Shown here: one piece after another, positions 40,258 to 49,737 of the stretch
Layout: each line of letters begins with the position of its first letter
Numbering within the stretch: position 1 is the first letter of the stretch
Source: Candidatus Cloacimonadota bacterium
GTDB lineage: Bacteria; Cloacimonadota; Cloacimonadia; Cloacimonadales; TCS61
NCBI GenBank assembly: GCA_021157525.1
Contig: JAGGWK010000032.1
Coordinates: 1 to 58,835 of the forward strand
Direction of reading: 5' to 3'
Length of the DNA stretch: 58,835 nucleotides
The notes under the pieces: model-generated
Database searches by the model: none
What the model saw: only the letters and a program-made list of their open reading frames with translations
What the model was told of the DNA's origin: nothing
Translations under genes and position numbers: made by a program

Positions 40258-42861
40258 ATGACGTACAAACCTCAAGCAGTTGTAAACAAAAAGCATAATG
40301 CACTGATAGCTACTCTGGTTTTTTTAGGTACATTGCTGGTATATTATTTCACCCATGCCCGTTCGCTATCCTTTTGGGATGCAGGCGAATACATCACCTG
40401 TAGCAGTATTTTTGGTGTCCCTCACCCTCCGGGAAATCCCTTTTATATCATATTGGGACGCTTCTTCTCTATCTTTAACTTCGGTTTTCCTCATGCCCAG
40501 GTAATCAATTTTCTCTCCAGCATTTTATCTGCTTTTGCCGTGATGTTTACTTACCTCTTCACAGTGCAACTGGTGAGTATGTGGGCTTCAGAAAAAGAGG
40601 CCTTCCTTACCTATTGTTCCGGGATTATCGCTGCAGTGTATATTGCCTTTTCCTTTACCTTCTGGAACAATGCCATCGAGGCAGAAGTGTATGCAGGGCT
40701 TGCCTTTACCATAAACATTATCACGTGGCTCACACTGCTGTGGGTACAAAAATCCCGGGATATGTCTCATCAAAATATCCTGCTTCTCATCATTTACATC
40801 TTCTTTTTAGGATTCGGTATCCATCAAACTTCGCTGCAAATAGGTCCGGCGGTTCTCTTTATCGTGGTGTATCCCATGCTCAAAGATACCTGGAAAACCG
40901 GCACTTTCTGGACCCGTTTGGGCATCTATATTTTTGGTTTCATTGTGCTGTATCTGTTGTTTTTCTCTATCGGGACGCAGATCCACATCCCCGATCTGGC
41001 AAAATATGCGCTGGTTCTTTATTTCAGCATTTTACTCTATTATCATTTCCGTGGAAAAGTAAGTGGCCGTACTTGGTTGTTCGCCATTTTCCTGGTAGTA
41101 TTGGGCCTCAGCCCCCATCTTTTTCTGCTGATTCGCTCGGAGTTTCGTCCCTTCATCAACGAAGGTTCGCCCCACAATATGCAGCTTTTTACCGATTATG
41201 TGCTGCGTCGTCAATACGGACCCACCAGCATGTTCCATCGTCGGGCCAGCTTTTTTTATCAGATGTATGACCAATTCCTCACCTATTTCAGTTGGCAGTT
41301 CTTCAATAAAGAGATGCTCTCCCGCTGGCTGGGGGCACCGCAATTCCTCTTTCAGCTTATCTCCAATCTCATCGTTACACTTCTGGGCGTGAGCGGCATG
41401 TATTATCAGTTCAAAAAAAATCGCCACTCCTTCGCCTATCTGCTGGCACTTTTCTTCATGGCCTCGGTTGCCATGGTTTTCGTTATCAACCTCTCTAATG
41501 CCGAAGTGCGTGAACGGGACTATTTCTTCACTACCGCATACAATTACTGGGCAGTCTGGATGGGAATCGGTTCAATCGGGCTGGTGAGTTATCTGCGGAA
41601 ACGCTCCAAATCTCTGGCATCCGTGGCTCTCGTCATCGTGCTGGCACTACCGCTGGTAAACCTTGCATCCCAATACTTCCCTCATGACCGCTCGCGGGAA
41701 TATATCGCACTGGGCTATGGACAAAACATCCTGAACAGTGTAGAAGAAAACGCAATCATCTTTACCAATGGCGATAACGACACCTTCCCGGTGTGGTATG
41801 CCCAGGCTGTTGCCGATCCTGCTGCCGAGGAGTATATTCAGCCACGGATGGAAACAGTTAAAGATATCCACAACAACACCATCCCTGAACAGCAGATTGT
41901 CCCTACCAAAACAACCCTGGCTTTGCTGGAAAAGGCGCGGGTATTTAAGAATGATCAGTGCTCAGGCATCCGCAAAGATGTAACCATCGCCAACCTCAGC
42001 CTGCTCAATACTCCCTGGTATATCAAGCAGCTACGTGATCATGAAGGAGTGGAATTCAACATCCCGGACAAGCATATTGATCTGTGTCAGGAATCCCGGG
42101 CTTCCGTACTTTTCCCACGGCAATTGTATAACAACAAAACGGTGCGAATCAAAGGAGCAACCGATGATGACACCTTCAGCATTACGCTGAAAAAGGGACG
42201 CGTGCTTTACGTAAAAGACCTGGCTGTGCTACAGATCATCAAAGATAATTACGGGAAACGACCCATCTATTTCGCTGTTACCGTTCCCGATGTGGTTGGT
42301 TTTGAAGAACATCTGCGCAACGAAGGCATGGTGGATCGCCTGGTTGCCACTCGGGGCAAAGACCAGTTTAACATCCAGCGGCTCACCGCCAATATCGACT
42401 CGGTGTACACCTATAAAGGCATCTTGGACGACAGCATTTACAAAGACAAAAACATGCAGCGGCTACTGAATAATTACGGTGCCGCATTTATGCGTACATC
42501 CCAGTATTTCCATGCTCAGGGTAATTATGGCTCGGCTATAGAATACATGGAAAAAGCGATGCAGTACATCCAGGATAAGAAGAAATTTTATCCCGGGCTT
42601 TCTCAGCTTTATGTACAGGCGGGGCTCTTTTTGCTGGAGCACGAAATGGTCGATGAAGCATTTGAGCACTTTGAAAATGCCGTATATTACAATCGGGATG
42701 ACAAAAACATGGTGGCCATGATCTATGAGGCATCCACCCTGAGTGAGGCCTATGACAAAGGAATCACATTGCTCAACAAAATGGCGCCTTATGTGGGAGA
42801 AGAGTATGTACAGGGCTATATAGACAAATTGCAGGCCAAACTTCCCACTGAGCAGCAATGA
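40258..42861 (+). CDS. DUF2723 family membrane protein with C-terminal TPR-type region
   Basis: The 867-aa protein has about ten or more N-terminal helices and the DUF2723 pattern: SFWDAGEYI and [12 protein letters not shown] near the first loop, then [13 protein letters not shown]. Members are GT-C-like and are thought to move sugars or O-mannosylate at the outer face of the inner membrane; in FCB bacteria they may be part of protein glycosylation. After about residue 560 the soluble part contains helical repeats ([34 protein letters not shown]) similar to TPR. A TTGACG element precedes the gene, but its -10 is weak. The stop overlaps uvrA by 4 nt. Confidence 0.87.
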   Translation: MTYKPQAVVNKKHNALIATLVFLGTLLVYYFTHARSLSFWDAGEYITCSSIFGVPHPPGNPFYIILGRFFSIFNFGFPHAQVINFLSSILSAFAVMFTYLFTVQLVSMWASEKEAFLTYCSGIIAAVYIAFSFTFWNNAIEAEVYAGLAFTINIITWLTLLWVQKSRDMSHQNILLLIIYIFFLGFGIHQTSLQIGPAVLFIVVYPMLKDTWKTGTFWTRLGIYIFGFIVLYLLFFSIGTQIHIPDLAKYALVLYFSILLYYHFRGKVSGRTWLFAIFLVVLGLSPHLFLLIRSEFRPFINEGSPHNMQLFTDYVLRRQYGPTSMFHRRASFFYQMYDQFLTYFSWQFFNKEMLSRWLGAPQFLFQLISNLIVTLLGVSGMYYQFKKNRHSFAYLLALFFMASVAMVFVINLSNAEVRERDYFFTTAYNYWAVWMGIGSIGLVSYLRKRSKSLASVALVIVLALPLVNLASQYFPHDRSREYIALGYGQNILNSVEENAIIFTNGDNDTFPVWYAQAVADPAAEEYIQPRMETVKDIHNNTIPEQQIVPTKTTLALLEKARVFKNDQCSGIRKDVTIANLSLLNTPWYIKQLRDHEGVEFNIPDKHIDLCQESRASVLFPRQLYNNKTVRIKGATDDDTFSITLKKGRVLYVKDLAVLQIIKDNYGKRPIYFAVTVPDVVGFEEHLRNEGMVDRLVATRGKDQFNIQRLTANIDSVYTYKGILDDSIYKDKNMQRLLNNYGAAFMRTSQYFHAQGNYGSAIEYMEKAMQYIQDKKKFYPGLSQLYVQAGLFLLEHEMVDEAFEHFENAVYYNRDDKNMVAMIYEASTLSEAYDKGITLLNKMAPYVGEEYVQGYIDKLQAKLPTEQQ

Positions 42862-45692
42862 AAACAGAGATAATCATAAAGGGAGCGCGGGAGCATAATC
42901 TCAAAAATGTCGATGTGCGTATCCCCCGCAATAAACTTATCCTGGTAACCGGCGTATCCGGCTCGGGCAAAAGCTCCCTGGCCTTTGATACCCTCTACGC
43001 CGAGGGTCAACGGCGCTATGTGGAATCATTGTCGGCCTATGCCCGGCAGTTTCTCGGACAGATGGAAAAGCCTAAAATCGATTATATCGAAGGGCTCTCT
43101 CCCGCCATCTCCATCGAGCAAAAATCAGCAAGCAAAAATCCCCGTTCAACAGTGGGAACCGTTACCGAAATCTATGACTATCTGCGCATCCTCTATGCCC
43201 GTACAGGCACCCAATATTGCTATAAATGCGGTGCTGTTGTGGGCTCACAAACCGTGGATCAGATGGTGGAATACATTCTGCAAAGCCCGGAGAAAACCCG
43301 CATCCAGATATTGGCTCCCATTGTGCAAAATCGCAAAGGCGAACACAAGGAAGAGCTGGATGAAGCCCGACGGGAAGGCTTCGTGCGAGTGATGATAAAT
43401 GGACAAATGCGAGATCTGGCGGAAAATATCGTGCTGGATAAGAAGAGCAAACACACCATCGACATCGTGATCGACCGACTGGTGATAAAACCCGGCATCC
43501 AGAGTCGCCTCAATGATTCTCTGGAAACCGGTTTGCGTCTTTCAGACGGGATGGTAAAAGTGCATTTCGTCAAAGAGGATCGTACCGAAATCTTGAGTGA
43601 AGCCAATTCCTGTGCTCATTGTAACATCGGCTATCCCGAGCTTACGCCTCAGCATTTTTCCTTTAACAACCCCATAGGCATGTGCGAAACCTGCAACGGC
43701 CTGGGCACCACCATGGCCTTTGATCCAGACCTCATTATTCCGGATCCCAGCTTGAGCATTATGCAGGGGGCAGTAACGTATTGGGGTGATTTTCGTAAAA
43801 AAAGATCCAGTTGGACGCTGCGCATTGTAAAGTCTTTGGCGAAAAATTATGGATTTTCCCTAAAAGAACCGTGGGAATCGTTACCCGATGCGGCTAAAAA
43901 AGTAATTTTATATGGCTCAAAAAAGGAACGATTTAAACTGGAATGGAAATCCAAGAATGGCTCCGGCGAATTTAACAGCCGTTTTGAAGGAGTGATTCCC
44001 ACCCTCAAGCGCCGCCTGAATGAAACCACCTCAGAATACATGAAGCGCTACTATATGCAGTTTATCGGCTATAAGACCTGCCCTGACTGCGGCGGCAAAA
44101 AATTGCGCAAAGAATCTCTGGCTGTGAAGGTGGGAGGCAAAACCATCGATGAAATCACCCACATGTCTATAGCCAATGCGAAACACTTTTTCGATACTCT
44201 GGAGCTCAGTGGCAATCAACAGCTTATCGCCGCCGAGGTCTTTAAAGAGATTCGGGCGCGTCTCTCCTTCCTTATCAATGTAGGGTTGCACTATCTTTCA
44301 CTGGATCGCAGTGCTCCCACCCTTTCCGGTGGCGAATCCCAGCGGATCCGTCTGGCCAGCCAGATTGGCAGCAGTCTGGTGGGAGTGATGTACATCCTGG
44401 ATGAGCCCAGTATCGGATTGCATCAGCGTGATAACCGACGGCTTACCGATATGTTGGTACATCTGCGAGACCTGGGAAATACCGTGATTGTGGTGGAGCA
44501 TGACGAAGCAATGATGCGTGCAGCAGATCAGATCATCGATTTTGGTCCACGGGCTGGTATGTATGGTGGGGAGATCGTTTTTCAGGGGACATTACCCCAG
44601 ATTCTCAAATCAAAAACATCTCTCACCGGCCAATATCTTTCGGGGAAATTACGCATCGATATACCGGCAAAGCGAATGCATCCAGACAAACGGATGCTTT
44701 CGATACGGGGTGCTGCCCAAAACAATCTGAAAAACATCGATGTGGATATTCCGGTAGGGCTTTTTACCTGCGTCACCGGCGTTTCGGGATCGGGGAAAAG
44801 TTCTCTCATCAACCAGATATTGTACCCTGCTATGGCAAATCAGCTGAACCGGGCAACCCGCCATGTGGGTGATCATAGGAAAATTGTTGGGTTTGAGCAT
44901 TTTGATAAAGTCATCGATATCGATCAGCAACCTATCGGCCGCACGCCACGATCAAATCCTGCCACGTATATCAAGCTGTTCGATCCGATTCGAAAGCTGT
45001 TTGCCGAACTGCCTGCATCCAAGATCCGCGGCTACAAACCAGCGCGCTTCTCCTTCAATGTGAAGGGCGGTCGCTGTGAAGCATGTAAGGGAGCCGGTTT
45101 GCGGCAAATCGAAATGCATTTTTTACCGGACATATACGTTACCTGTGAAGTATGCAAAGGACATCGATACAACAAGGAAACTCTGGCCATCCGCTACAAA
45201 GGTCTCTCCATCTCTGATGTGCTGGAGCTGGATGTGCAGGATGCGATGCAGGTATTTGATAAAGTTCCCACCATCGCCAAAAAGTTGCGCACTCTCATCG
45301 ATGTGGGACTGGAATATGTAAAGCTCGGTCAAGCCGCCACCACCCTTTCCGGAGGTGAAGCGCAACGGGTAAAACTGGCGCGGGAATTGAGCAAAACCAG
45401 CACAGGGAAAACCCTCTACATTTTGGATGAACCGACAACCGGACTGCATTTTGACGACATCAAAAAGTTGTTGAAAGTGCTGCACCGACTGGTGGCGATG
45501 GGTAACACGATCATCGTTATCGAGCATAATATGGACGTGATCAAGTGCGCTGATTACATCATAGATCTGGGCCCCGAAGGGGGTGACGATGGTGGACAAG
45601 TAGTATGCATGGGCAGTCCGGAAGATGTGATGGCCTGCAAAGAGTCCTTTACCGGAATGTATCTCAAACAGCATCTCAAGGAGCAAAAATGA
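42858..45692 (+). CDS. uvrA: Excinuclease ABC subunit A
   Basis: UvrA detects bulky DNA lesions and loads UvrB in nucleotide excision repair. The 944-aa length is typical. It has two ABC modules with Walker [15 protein letters not shown] and [14 protein letters not shown], two signatures ([24 protein letters not shown]), [12 protein letters not shown] and [12 protein letters not shown]. Zinc-binding Cys pairs ([32 protein letters not shown]) are visible. It overlaps the upstream gene (ATGA) and is followed by dapD with another ATGA overlap. Confidence 0.97.
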   Translation: MKTEIIIKGAREHNLKNVDVRIPRNKLILVTGVSGSGKSSLAFDTLYAEGQRRYVESLSAYARQFLGQMEKPKIDYIEGLSPAISIEQKSASKNPRSTVGTVTEIYDYLRILYARTGTQYCYKCGAVVGSQTVDQMVEYILQSPEKTRIQILAPIVQNRKGEHKEELDEARREGFVRVMINGQMRDLAENIVLDKKSKHTIDIVIDRLVIKPGIQSRLNDSLETGLRLSDGMVKVHFVKEDRTEILSEANSCAHCNIGYPELTPQHFSFNNPIGMCETCNGLGTTMAFDPDLIIPDPSLSIMQGAVTYWGDFRKKRSSWTLRIVKSLAKNYGFSLKEPWESLPDAAKKVILYGSKKERFKLEWKSKNGSGEFNSRFEGVIPTLKRRLNETTSEYMKRYYMQFIGYKTCPDCGGKKLRKESLAVKVGGKTIDEITHMSIANAKHFFDTLELSGNQQLIAAEVFKEIRARLSFLINVGLHYLSLDRSAPTLSGGESQRIRLASQIGSSLVGVMYILDEPSIGLHQRDNRRLTDMLVHLRDLGNTVIVVEHDEAMMRAADQIIDFGPRAGMYGGEIVFQGTLPQILKSKTSLTGQYLSGKLRIDIPAKRMHPDKRMLSIRGAAQNNLKNIDVDIPVGLFTCVTGVSGSGKSSLINQILYPAMANQLNRATRHVGDHRKIVGFEHFDKVIDIDQQPIGRTPRSNPATYIKLFDPIRKLFAELPASKIRGYKPARFSFNVKGGRCEACKGAGLRQIEMHFLPDIYVTCEVCKGHRYNKETLAIRYKGLSISDVLELDVQDAMQVFDKVPTIAKKLRTLIDVGLEYVKLGQAATTLSGGEAQRVKLARELSKTSTGKTLYILDEPTTGLHFDDIKKLLKVLHRLVAMGNTIIVIEHNMDVIKCADYIIDLGPEGGDDGGQVVCMGSPEDVMACKESFTGMYLKQHLKEQK

Positions 45693-46501
45693 TTAATCCA
45701 CAGGCAATTGAAGCCCTTTGGCAAACCGAAGAATTTACTCGGGATGATCGTGAGCTTTTCAACCGGTTTAAAGCAGCTCTCAATACCGGAACCATTCGGG
45801 CGGCAGAAAAGATAGACGGTCAATGGCGAGTAAACGGTTGGGTGAAAAAAGGTATTTTGGCGGGATTTCGCATGGGCGCCATCGTTGCGATGCCTTCTAC
45901 CGGCCAACAACAATTTCTCGATAAAGAGACCTATCCGCCCCGCATGCTCACCCTTCAGCAGCAGGTGCGTCTGGTTCCCGGCGGTTCTTCTGTGCGGGAT
46001 GGAAGCTACATCGGCAAATCGGTGATCATGATGCCGCCGATGTACATAAATGTGGGAGCCTGGGTAGATGAAGGTTCGATGATCGATTCCCATGCTCTGG
46101 TGGGTACCTGCGCACAAGTTGGAAAGCGGGTTCACCTTAGCGCTGGTTCTATGCTGGGAGGCGTGATAGAGCCTATCGGCGCAAACCCGGTGATCATCGA
46201 AGACGATGTGTTCATCGGTGGAAATTGCGGCCTCTATGAAGGGGTGATCGTGCAGGAAAAAGCCATCATTGCCGCCGGCGTCATCATAACCTCCGGCACC
46301 CGGGTGTATGATGCCGTGTATGACAGATATCTTCAAAAAACCGCTGACCACCCTCTGATTATACCATCAGGAGCGGTGGTGGTTCCCGGCAGCAGACCTC
46401 TGAAGCAAAACCCGGACTTTTCCGTTTCCTGTCCCATTATTATAAAGTACCGTGACCAAAAAACCAACGCTTCCGTAACCTTGGAAGACGCGTTGCGCTA
46501 A
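45689..46501 (+). CDS. dapD: Tetrahydrodipicolinate N-succinyltransferase
   Basis: It transfers succinyl from succinyl-CoA to tetrahydrodipicolinate in lysine and meso-diaminopimelate synthesis. The start is ATG 45689, in the end of uvrA. The 270-aa protein has the N-terminal helical cap, then a left-handed beta-helix with [34 protein letters not shown] and [17 protein letters not shown]. It is followed after 2 nt by an aminotransferase that may perform the next step. Confidence 0.94.
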   Translation: MINPQAIEALWQTEEFTRDDRELFNRFKAALNTGTIRAAEKIDGQWRVNGWVKKGILAGFRMGAIVAMPSTGQQQFLDKETYPPRMLTLQQQVRLVPGGSSVRDGSYIGKSVIMMPPMYINVGAWVDEGSMIDSHALVGTCAQVGKRVHLSAGSMLGGVIEPIGANPVIIEDDVFIGGNCGLYEGVIVQEKAIIAAGVIITSGTRVYDAVYDRYLQKTADHPLIIPSGAVVVPGSRPLKQNPDFSVSCPIIIKYRDQKTNASVTLEDALR

Positions 46502-46503
46502 TC

Positions 46504-47634
46504 ATGAAACCGGCAGCACGGCTGGATAGTATCAGACCATCGTTAATACGGCAAATCTATCAATCGGCATCCACCGAGGCGATAAACCTGGGATTGGGTG
46601 AGATTCGGTTGCCCATAGCGCCGGCTTTGCAGGATGCAATGCAGAAGGTGGTGGCTCAGCCGGTGCACACCTACACGGCCAATGCCGGGTTGCAGCAATT
46701 GCGGGAAGCCGTTGCACAGCGGTACGGGATGCCATCTTTTGAGCATGTCTGTATCACCTCCGGCGCCGAAGAAGCTCTCTACTCTGCCATTATGAGCTAC
46801 ATAAACCCCGGTGATGAAGTACTGATCGCCGACCCCGGCTTTGTGGCGTACCGCAGCATCATCTCCATGGCCGGAGGGCGGGTGTCTACATTTAACATGG
46901 CAGCAGATTTTCACTTTGATGCATCTCTCTTTGATGCAACCATCAATCCACAAACCAAAGCCATTGTTTTGTGCCATCCATCAAATCCTACTGGGATTGC
47001 TTTTTCCTCGGCAGACATTGATCACATTTCCCGACGATGCAGCGAGAAAGGCATTTTGCTGATCGTGGATGAAGTTTACCGCGAACTTTTTATTTCTACT
47101 CCCATTGACAGCTTTGCATCCAATGTAAAGAATTGCCTGATTATCGGTGGCATCTCCAAGAGTTTTGGTCTTACCGGATGGCGACTGGGTTGGTGCTATT
47201 CTCCCGATGCTTCCCTCATTTCTCCCGTAATCACCACCCACCAATATGTGTGTACCTGTGCGGCAACGCCCTCTCAGCATCTGGCGCTGTGGGCACTATC
47301 ACCAGTGGGGAAAAAGATTACTCTGGAATTGCGTCAGCTTCTGGCATCCAATAGAAAGATGCTGAAAAAAAAGCTGCATGAAGCTGTACCTCAGTGCACT
47401 ATTGCCGGAGCAGACGCCCATCCATACTTGCTTGTGCACATCCCCTATATCGATGATCTGTCTTTTGCCGGAGAGCTGGCTTCATCGGGAGTGATCACGG
47501 TTCCCGGAAGTGCCTTTGGCCGCACTACCACAGGCTGGATGCGACTTACCTACGCCCTGCCTGCTGCCATCCTGAAACGGGGAACTGAGCGCTTTATCTC
47601 CGGATTACAACAGCACCGTAAAATATCTGATTGA
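46504..47634 (+). CDS. Class I/II aminotransferase, possibly succinyl-diaminopimelate aminotransferase
   Basis: This 376-aa fold-type I PLP enzyme shows TSGAEEALYSAIMSYINPGD, HPSNPTGIAF, DEVYRELF and the Schiff-base lysine in SKSFGLTGWRLGW. A C-terminal Arg in TGWMRLTYALP fits binding of the substrate carboxylate. Its place directly after dapD suggests DapC, converting N-succinyl-2-amino-6-ketopimelate, but the family also includes aspartate and aromatic aminotransferases. No ribosome binding site other than a weak GGAAG within dapD is seen, so it is probably translated by coupling. Confidence 0.82.
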   Translation: MKPAARLDSIRPSLIRQIYQSASTEAINLGLGEIRLPIAPALQDAMQKVVAQPVHTYTANAGLQQLREAVAQRYGMPSFEHVCITSGAEEALYSAIMSYINPGDEVLIADPGFVAYRSIISMAGGRVSTFNMAADFHFDASLFDATINPQTKAIVLCHPSNPTGIAFSSADIDHISRRCSEKGILLIVDEVYRELFISTPIDSFASNVKNCLIIGGISKSFGLTGWRLGWCYSPDASLISPVITTHQYVCTCAATPSQHLALWALSPVGKKITLELRQLLASNRKMLKKKLHEAVPQCTIAGADAHPYLLVHIPYIDDLSFAGELASSGVITVPGSAFGRTTTGWMRLTYALPAAILKRGTERFISGLQQHRKISD

Positions 47635-47676
47635 CGGCAGTAAATTGATTTATCAATGTGGTTTCGGAGGATTTTA

Positions 47677-48783
47677 ATGCGCTATTGGATGATACTGGTT
47701 TTGGTTATGGTGACCGCATCATTGACTGCTGAGAAGGCCACTACAGACAGTGTATTGCATTTTATCAAAGACTTCCCGATAGAGCAGCAAATCGATCAGC
47801 TGAACCGCATTTCCTATCAGTCAGACATCCCTGATACCTTGCGCATTCAGCTTAGCACCCTTGCCCTGATAAAAGCCGAAGCCATAGGGGATATGGTAGG
47901 CCAGAAACTGGCACTGAATACGCAGATTGTGGCACTTTTGCAAGAGGGACGGAGGGAAGAAGCCCGTGCTGCGTATCAGCAACTGCGGCAATTACTGGAG
48001 CAGGAAAAGCATGAAACAGAAAAGCAGATTTCCAGTCAGATCTTTTTTCGAAACATCTTTATGTTGGGTTTTGTGCTGATTCTCAATATGGCTTTTTGGG
48101 CGTACAAACGCTATGTGATGAAGAAAAAAGACACCGATTCTCTGGCAAAGGTAAACGATGAATATCGTGAGAGAGCCAAGGAACTGGAGCGTACCAACCT
48201 AAATATAGAGCGTGCCAAGAAGCAACTGGAAGGGCTGGCCCGTACCGATCCTCTCACACGGTTGCTTAATCGTCGCGGAATGGAAGAGCGCATTCATTAT
48301 GAAATCCAGCGTTTTAAACGCTATAGTAAGCCCTTTGCTGTTATCATCAGCGATATAGATGACTTTAAAAAGGTGAATGACACCTATGGTCACAATTGCG
48401 GGGATTATGTACTTACCTGCGTTTCAGAGCTGATCTCTGATGTAATACGGAAAATCGACATTGCCTGCAGATGGGGTGGAGAGGAGTTTTTGTTGTTGCT
48501 TCCGGAAACCGATCTGGAGGGTGGCGGCATCCTGGCTGAAAAACTCAAAGACCTCATCTCCATCACACCCTATCAGTTTGAGGGAATCGATATTCAATTC
48601 AGTATGACCTTCGGCGTAAGTGTGTTTGATGGAGGTAAAAACATCGATGTAGTGATACAGGAAGCCGACGAAGCCCTTTACTATGGCAAAGAGCATGGGA
48701 AAGATCAGGTGGTGCTTCATGGCCGTTATGGCCACACACAAGTTCAGAGCACCGATCCCATCACCATTCCGGACTTGACATAG
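47677..48783 (+). CDS. Membrane-anchored diguanylate cyclase (GGDEF)
   Basis: It probably makes cyclic di-GMP. The start is ATG 47677 after CGGAGGA; the track is 21 nt longer. The 368-aa protein has a signal peptide, a helical periplasmic region of about 110 residues, one transmembrane helix (IFMLGFVLILNMAFWAY), a coiled coil (RERAKELERTNLNIERAKKQ) and a GGDEF domain. The active site reads RWGGEEFLLLL, and an I-site RKID lies five residues upstream, so feedback inhibition is likely. No EAL domain. It is the only cyclic di-GMP gene in the window. Confidence 0.93.
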   Translation: MRYWMILVLVMVTASLTAEKATTDSVLHFIKDFPIEQQIDQLNRISYQSDIPDTLRIQLSTLALIKAEAIGDMVGQKLALNTQIVALLQEGRREEARAAYQQLRQLLEQEKHETEKQISSQIFFRNIFMLGFVLILNMAFWAYKRYVMKKKDTDSLAKVNDEYRERAKELERTNLNIERAKKQLEGLARTDPLTRLLNRRGMEERIHYEIQRFKRYSKPFAVIISDIDDFKKVNDTYGHNCGDYVLTCVSELISDVIRKIDIACRWGGEEFLLLLPETDLEGGGILAEKLKDLISITPYQFEGIDIQFSMTFGVSVFDGGKNIDVVIQEADEALYYGKEHGKDQVVLHGRYGHTQVQSTDPITIPDLT

Positions 48784-48797
48784 GACTTCATGGCATC

Positions 48798-48890
48798 TTA
48801 AAATATCTCCGGAGTTTTCTGCAATATCCTGCTCTCCAATACCTTTTCCAAAACCTTAACTACATAGTCTCTAGCCAGTTGCGGCATCAT
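48798..48890 (-). CDS. Possible small ORF after the MutY-like gene
   Basis: The frame after the glycosylase stop is open from about 48950 to 48798 and gives the protein-like MMPQLARDYVVKVLEKVLES followed by RILQKTPEIF. It lacks a ribosome binding site, and the frame begins inside the end of the glycosylase gene. It could be a lost C-terminal tail of that gene or chance. Confidence 0.2.
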   Translation of the reverse strand: MMPQLARDYVVKVLEKVLESRILQKTPEIF

Positions 48891-48903
48891 CCGTTCGGCA
48901 GGA

Positions 48904-49737
48904 TCAGCCGGTACTGAGAAAAAGAATTTCTGCCTCCGAGGAGAGGATTTTATCTTTTATCAAGCTCTGTATAATTCGTTCACCACGGGCAGGGTCATCG
49001 GTTATCGCTTTTATCAATTCATCTTTAGGCTGTTTATCCTTTTGTAGCAGGATGCGAATAACTTTTCCACGCAATTCTCTGTCAGAGCCCGCGAAAGTGC
49101 TTTGGATGCTGTGGTGTTTACTGCGTTTTGCCGGATTTTTCAGAGTCCTTTTCAGCAAGACACCATAGTCCATAAGAGCATTGTACCAGCGGGCAGGAGC
49201 TGTTTTATCCAGGGTTTGACGGAGGTAAGGCAATAGCTGGCAGTCATCTACGGCATCATTTTGTGGGAAAAAGTGATAGATGTACACAGCGCGGATATTG
49301 GTTTCGATGAAGATTTCCGGCAGATTGAATGCGTAGGCTCGGATGGCGGCGGCAGTGGCGGCACCGATGCCGGATAACGCCATGAGATCGCTGGTGGTGG
49401 ATGGCACGGAATCATGGTGAAGTGTATGAATTTGTTGCGCAGCTGAATGCAAAAAGCGGGCCCGACGATTGTATCCCAGTCCATTCCACAGTGCCAACAC
49501 CTGGGGAAAGGGGGATTGTGCCAGAGCCTGTGGTGTAGGAAATGCTTCGATGAAGGGTGGATATTTTTCTGCCACCCGTGATACCTGAGTTTGTTGCAAC
49601 ATTATCTCAGAGACAAAAATATGCCAGGGATTGGAACTGAAACGCCATGGCAGGCTGCGTCCATGAAGAGAAAAATAGCGATAGACGTGGGCCTGGAAGC
49701 CGGCAACTTCGGTGGCTGACAGTGGTGAAGTGTTCAT
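48904..49737 (-). CDS. MutY-like adenine DNA glycosylase lacking the iron-sulfur cluster
   Basis: This HhH-GPD glycosylase likely removes adenine opposite 8-oxoguanine or acts on a related mismatch. The start is ATG 49737, overlapping the patatin gene's stop by one base. In 277 aa it has SEIMLQQTQV (MutY catalytic Glu region), NGLGYNRRARFLH, the helix-hairpin-helix LSGIGAATAAAIRAYAF, and IFIETNIRAVYIYHFF where most family members have Asp. The four Cys of the 4Fe-4S cluster and the MutT-like C-terminal domain are absent; instead a short winged-helix-like end is present. This is a distinct subfamily whose substrate is uncertain. Confidence 0.8.
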   Translation of the reverse strand: MNTSPLSATEVAGFQAHVYRYFSLHGRSLPWRFSSNPWHIFVSEIMLQQTQVSRVAEKYPPFIEAFPTPQALAQSPFPQVLALWNGLGYNRRARFLHSAAQQIHTLHHDSVPSTTSDLMALSGIGAATAAAIRAYAFNLPEIFIETNIRAVYIYHFFPQNDAVDDCQLLPYLRQTLDKTAPARWYNALMDYGVLLKRTLKNPAKRSKHHSIQSTFAGSDRELRGKVIRILLQKDKQPKDELIKAITDDPARGERIIQSLIKDKILSSEAEILFLSTG

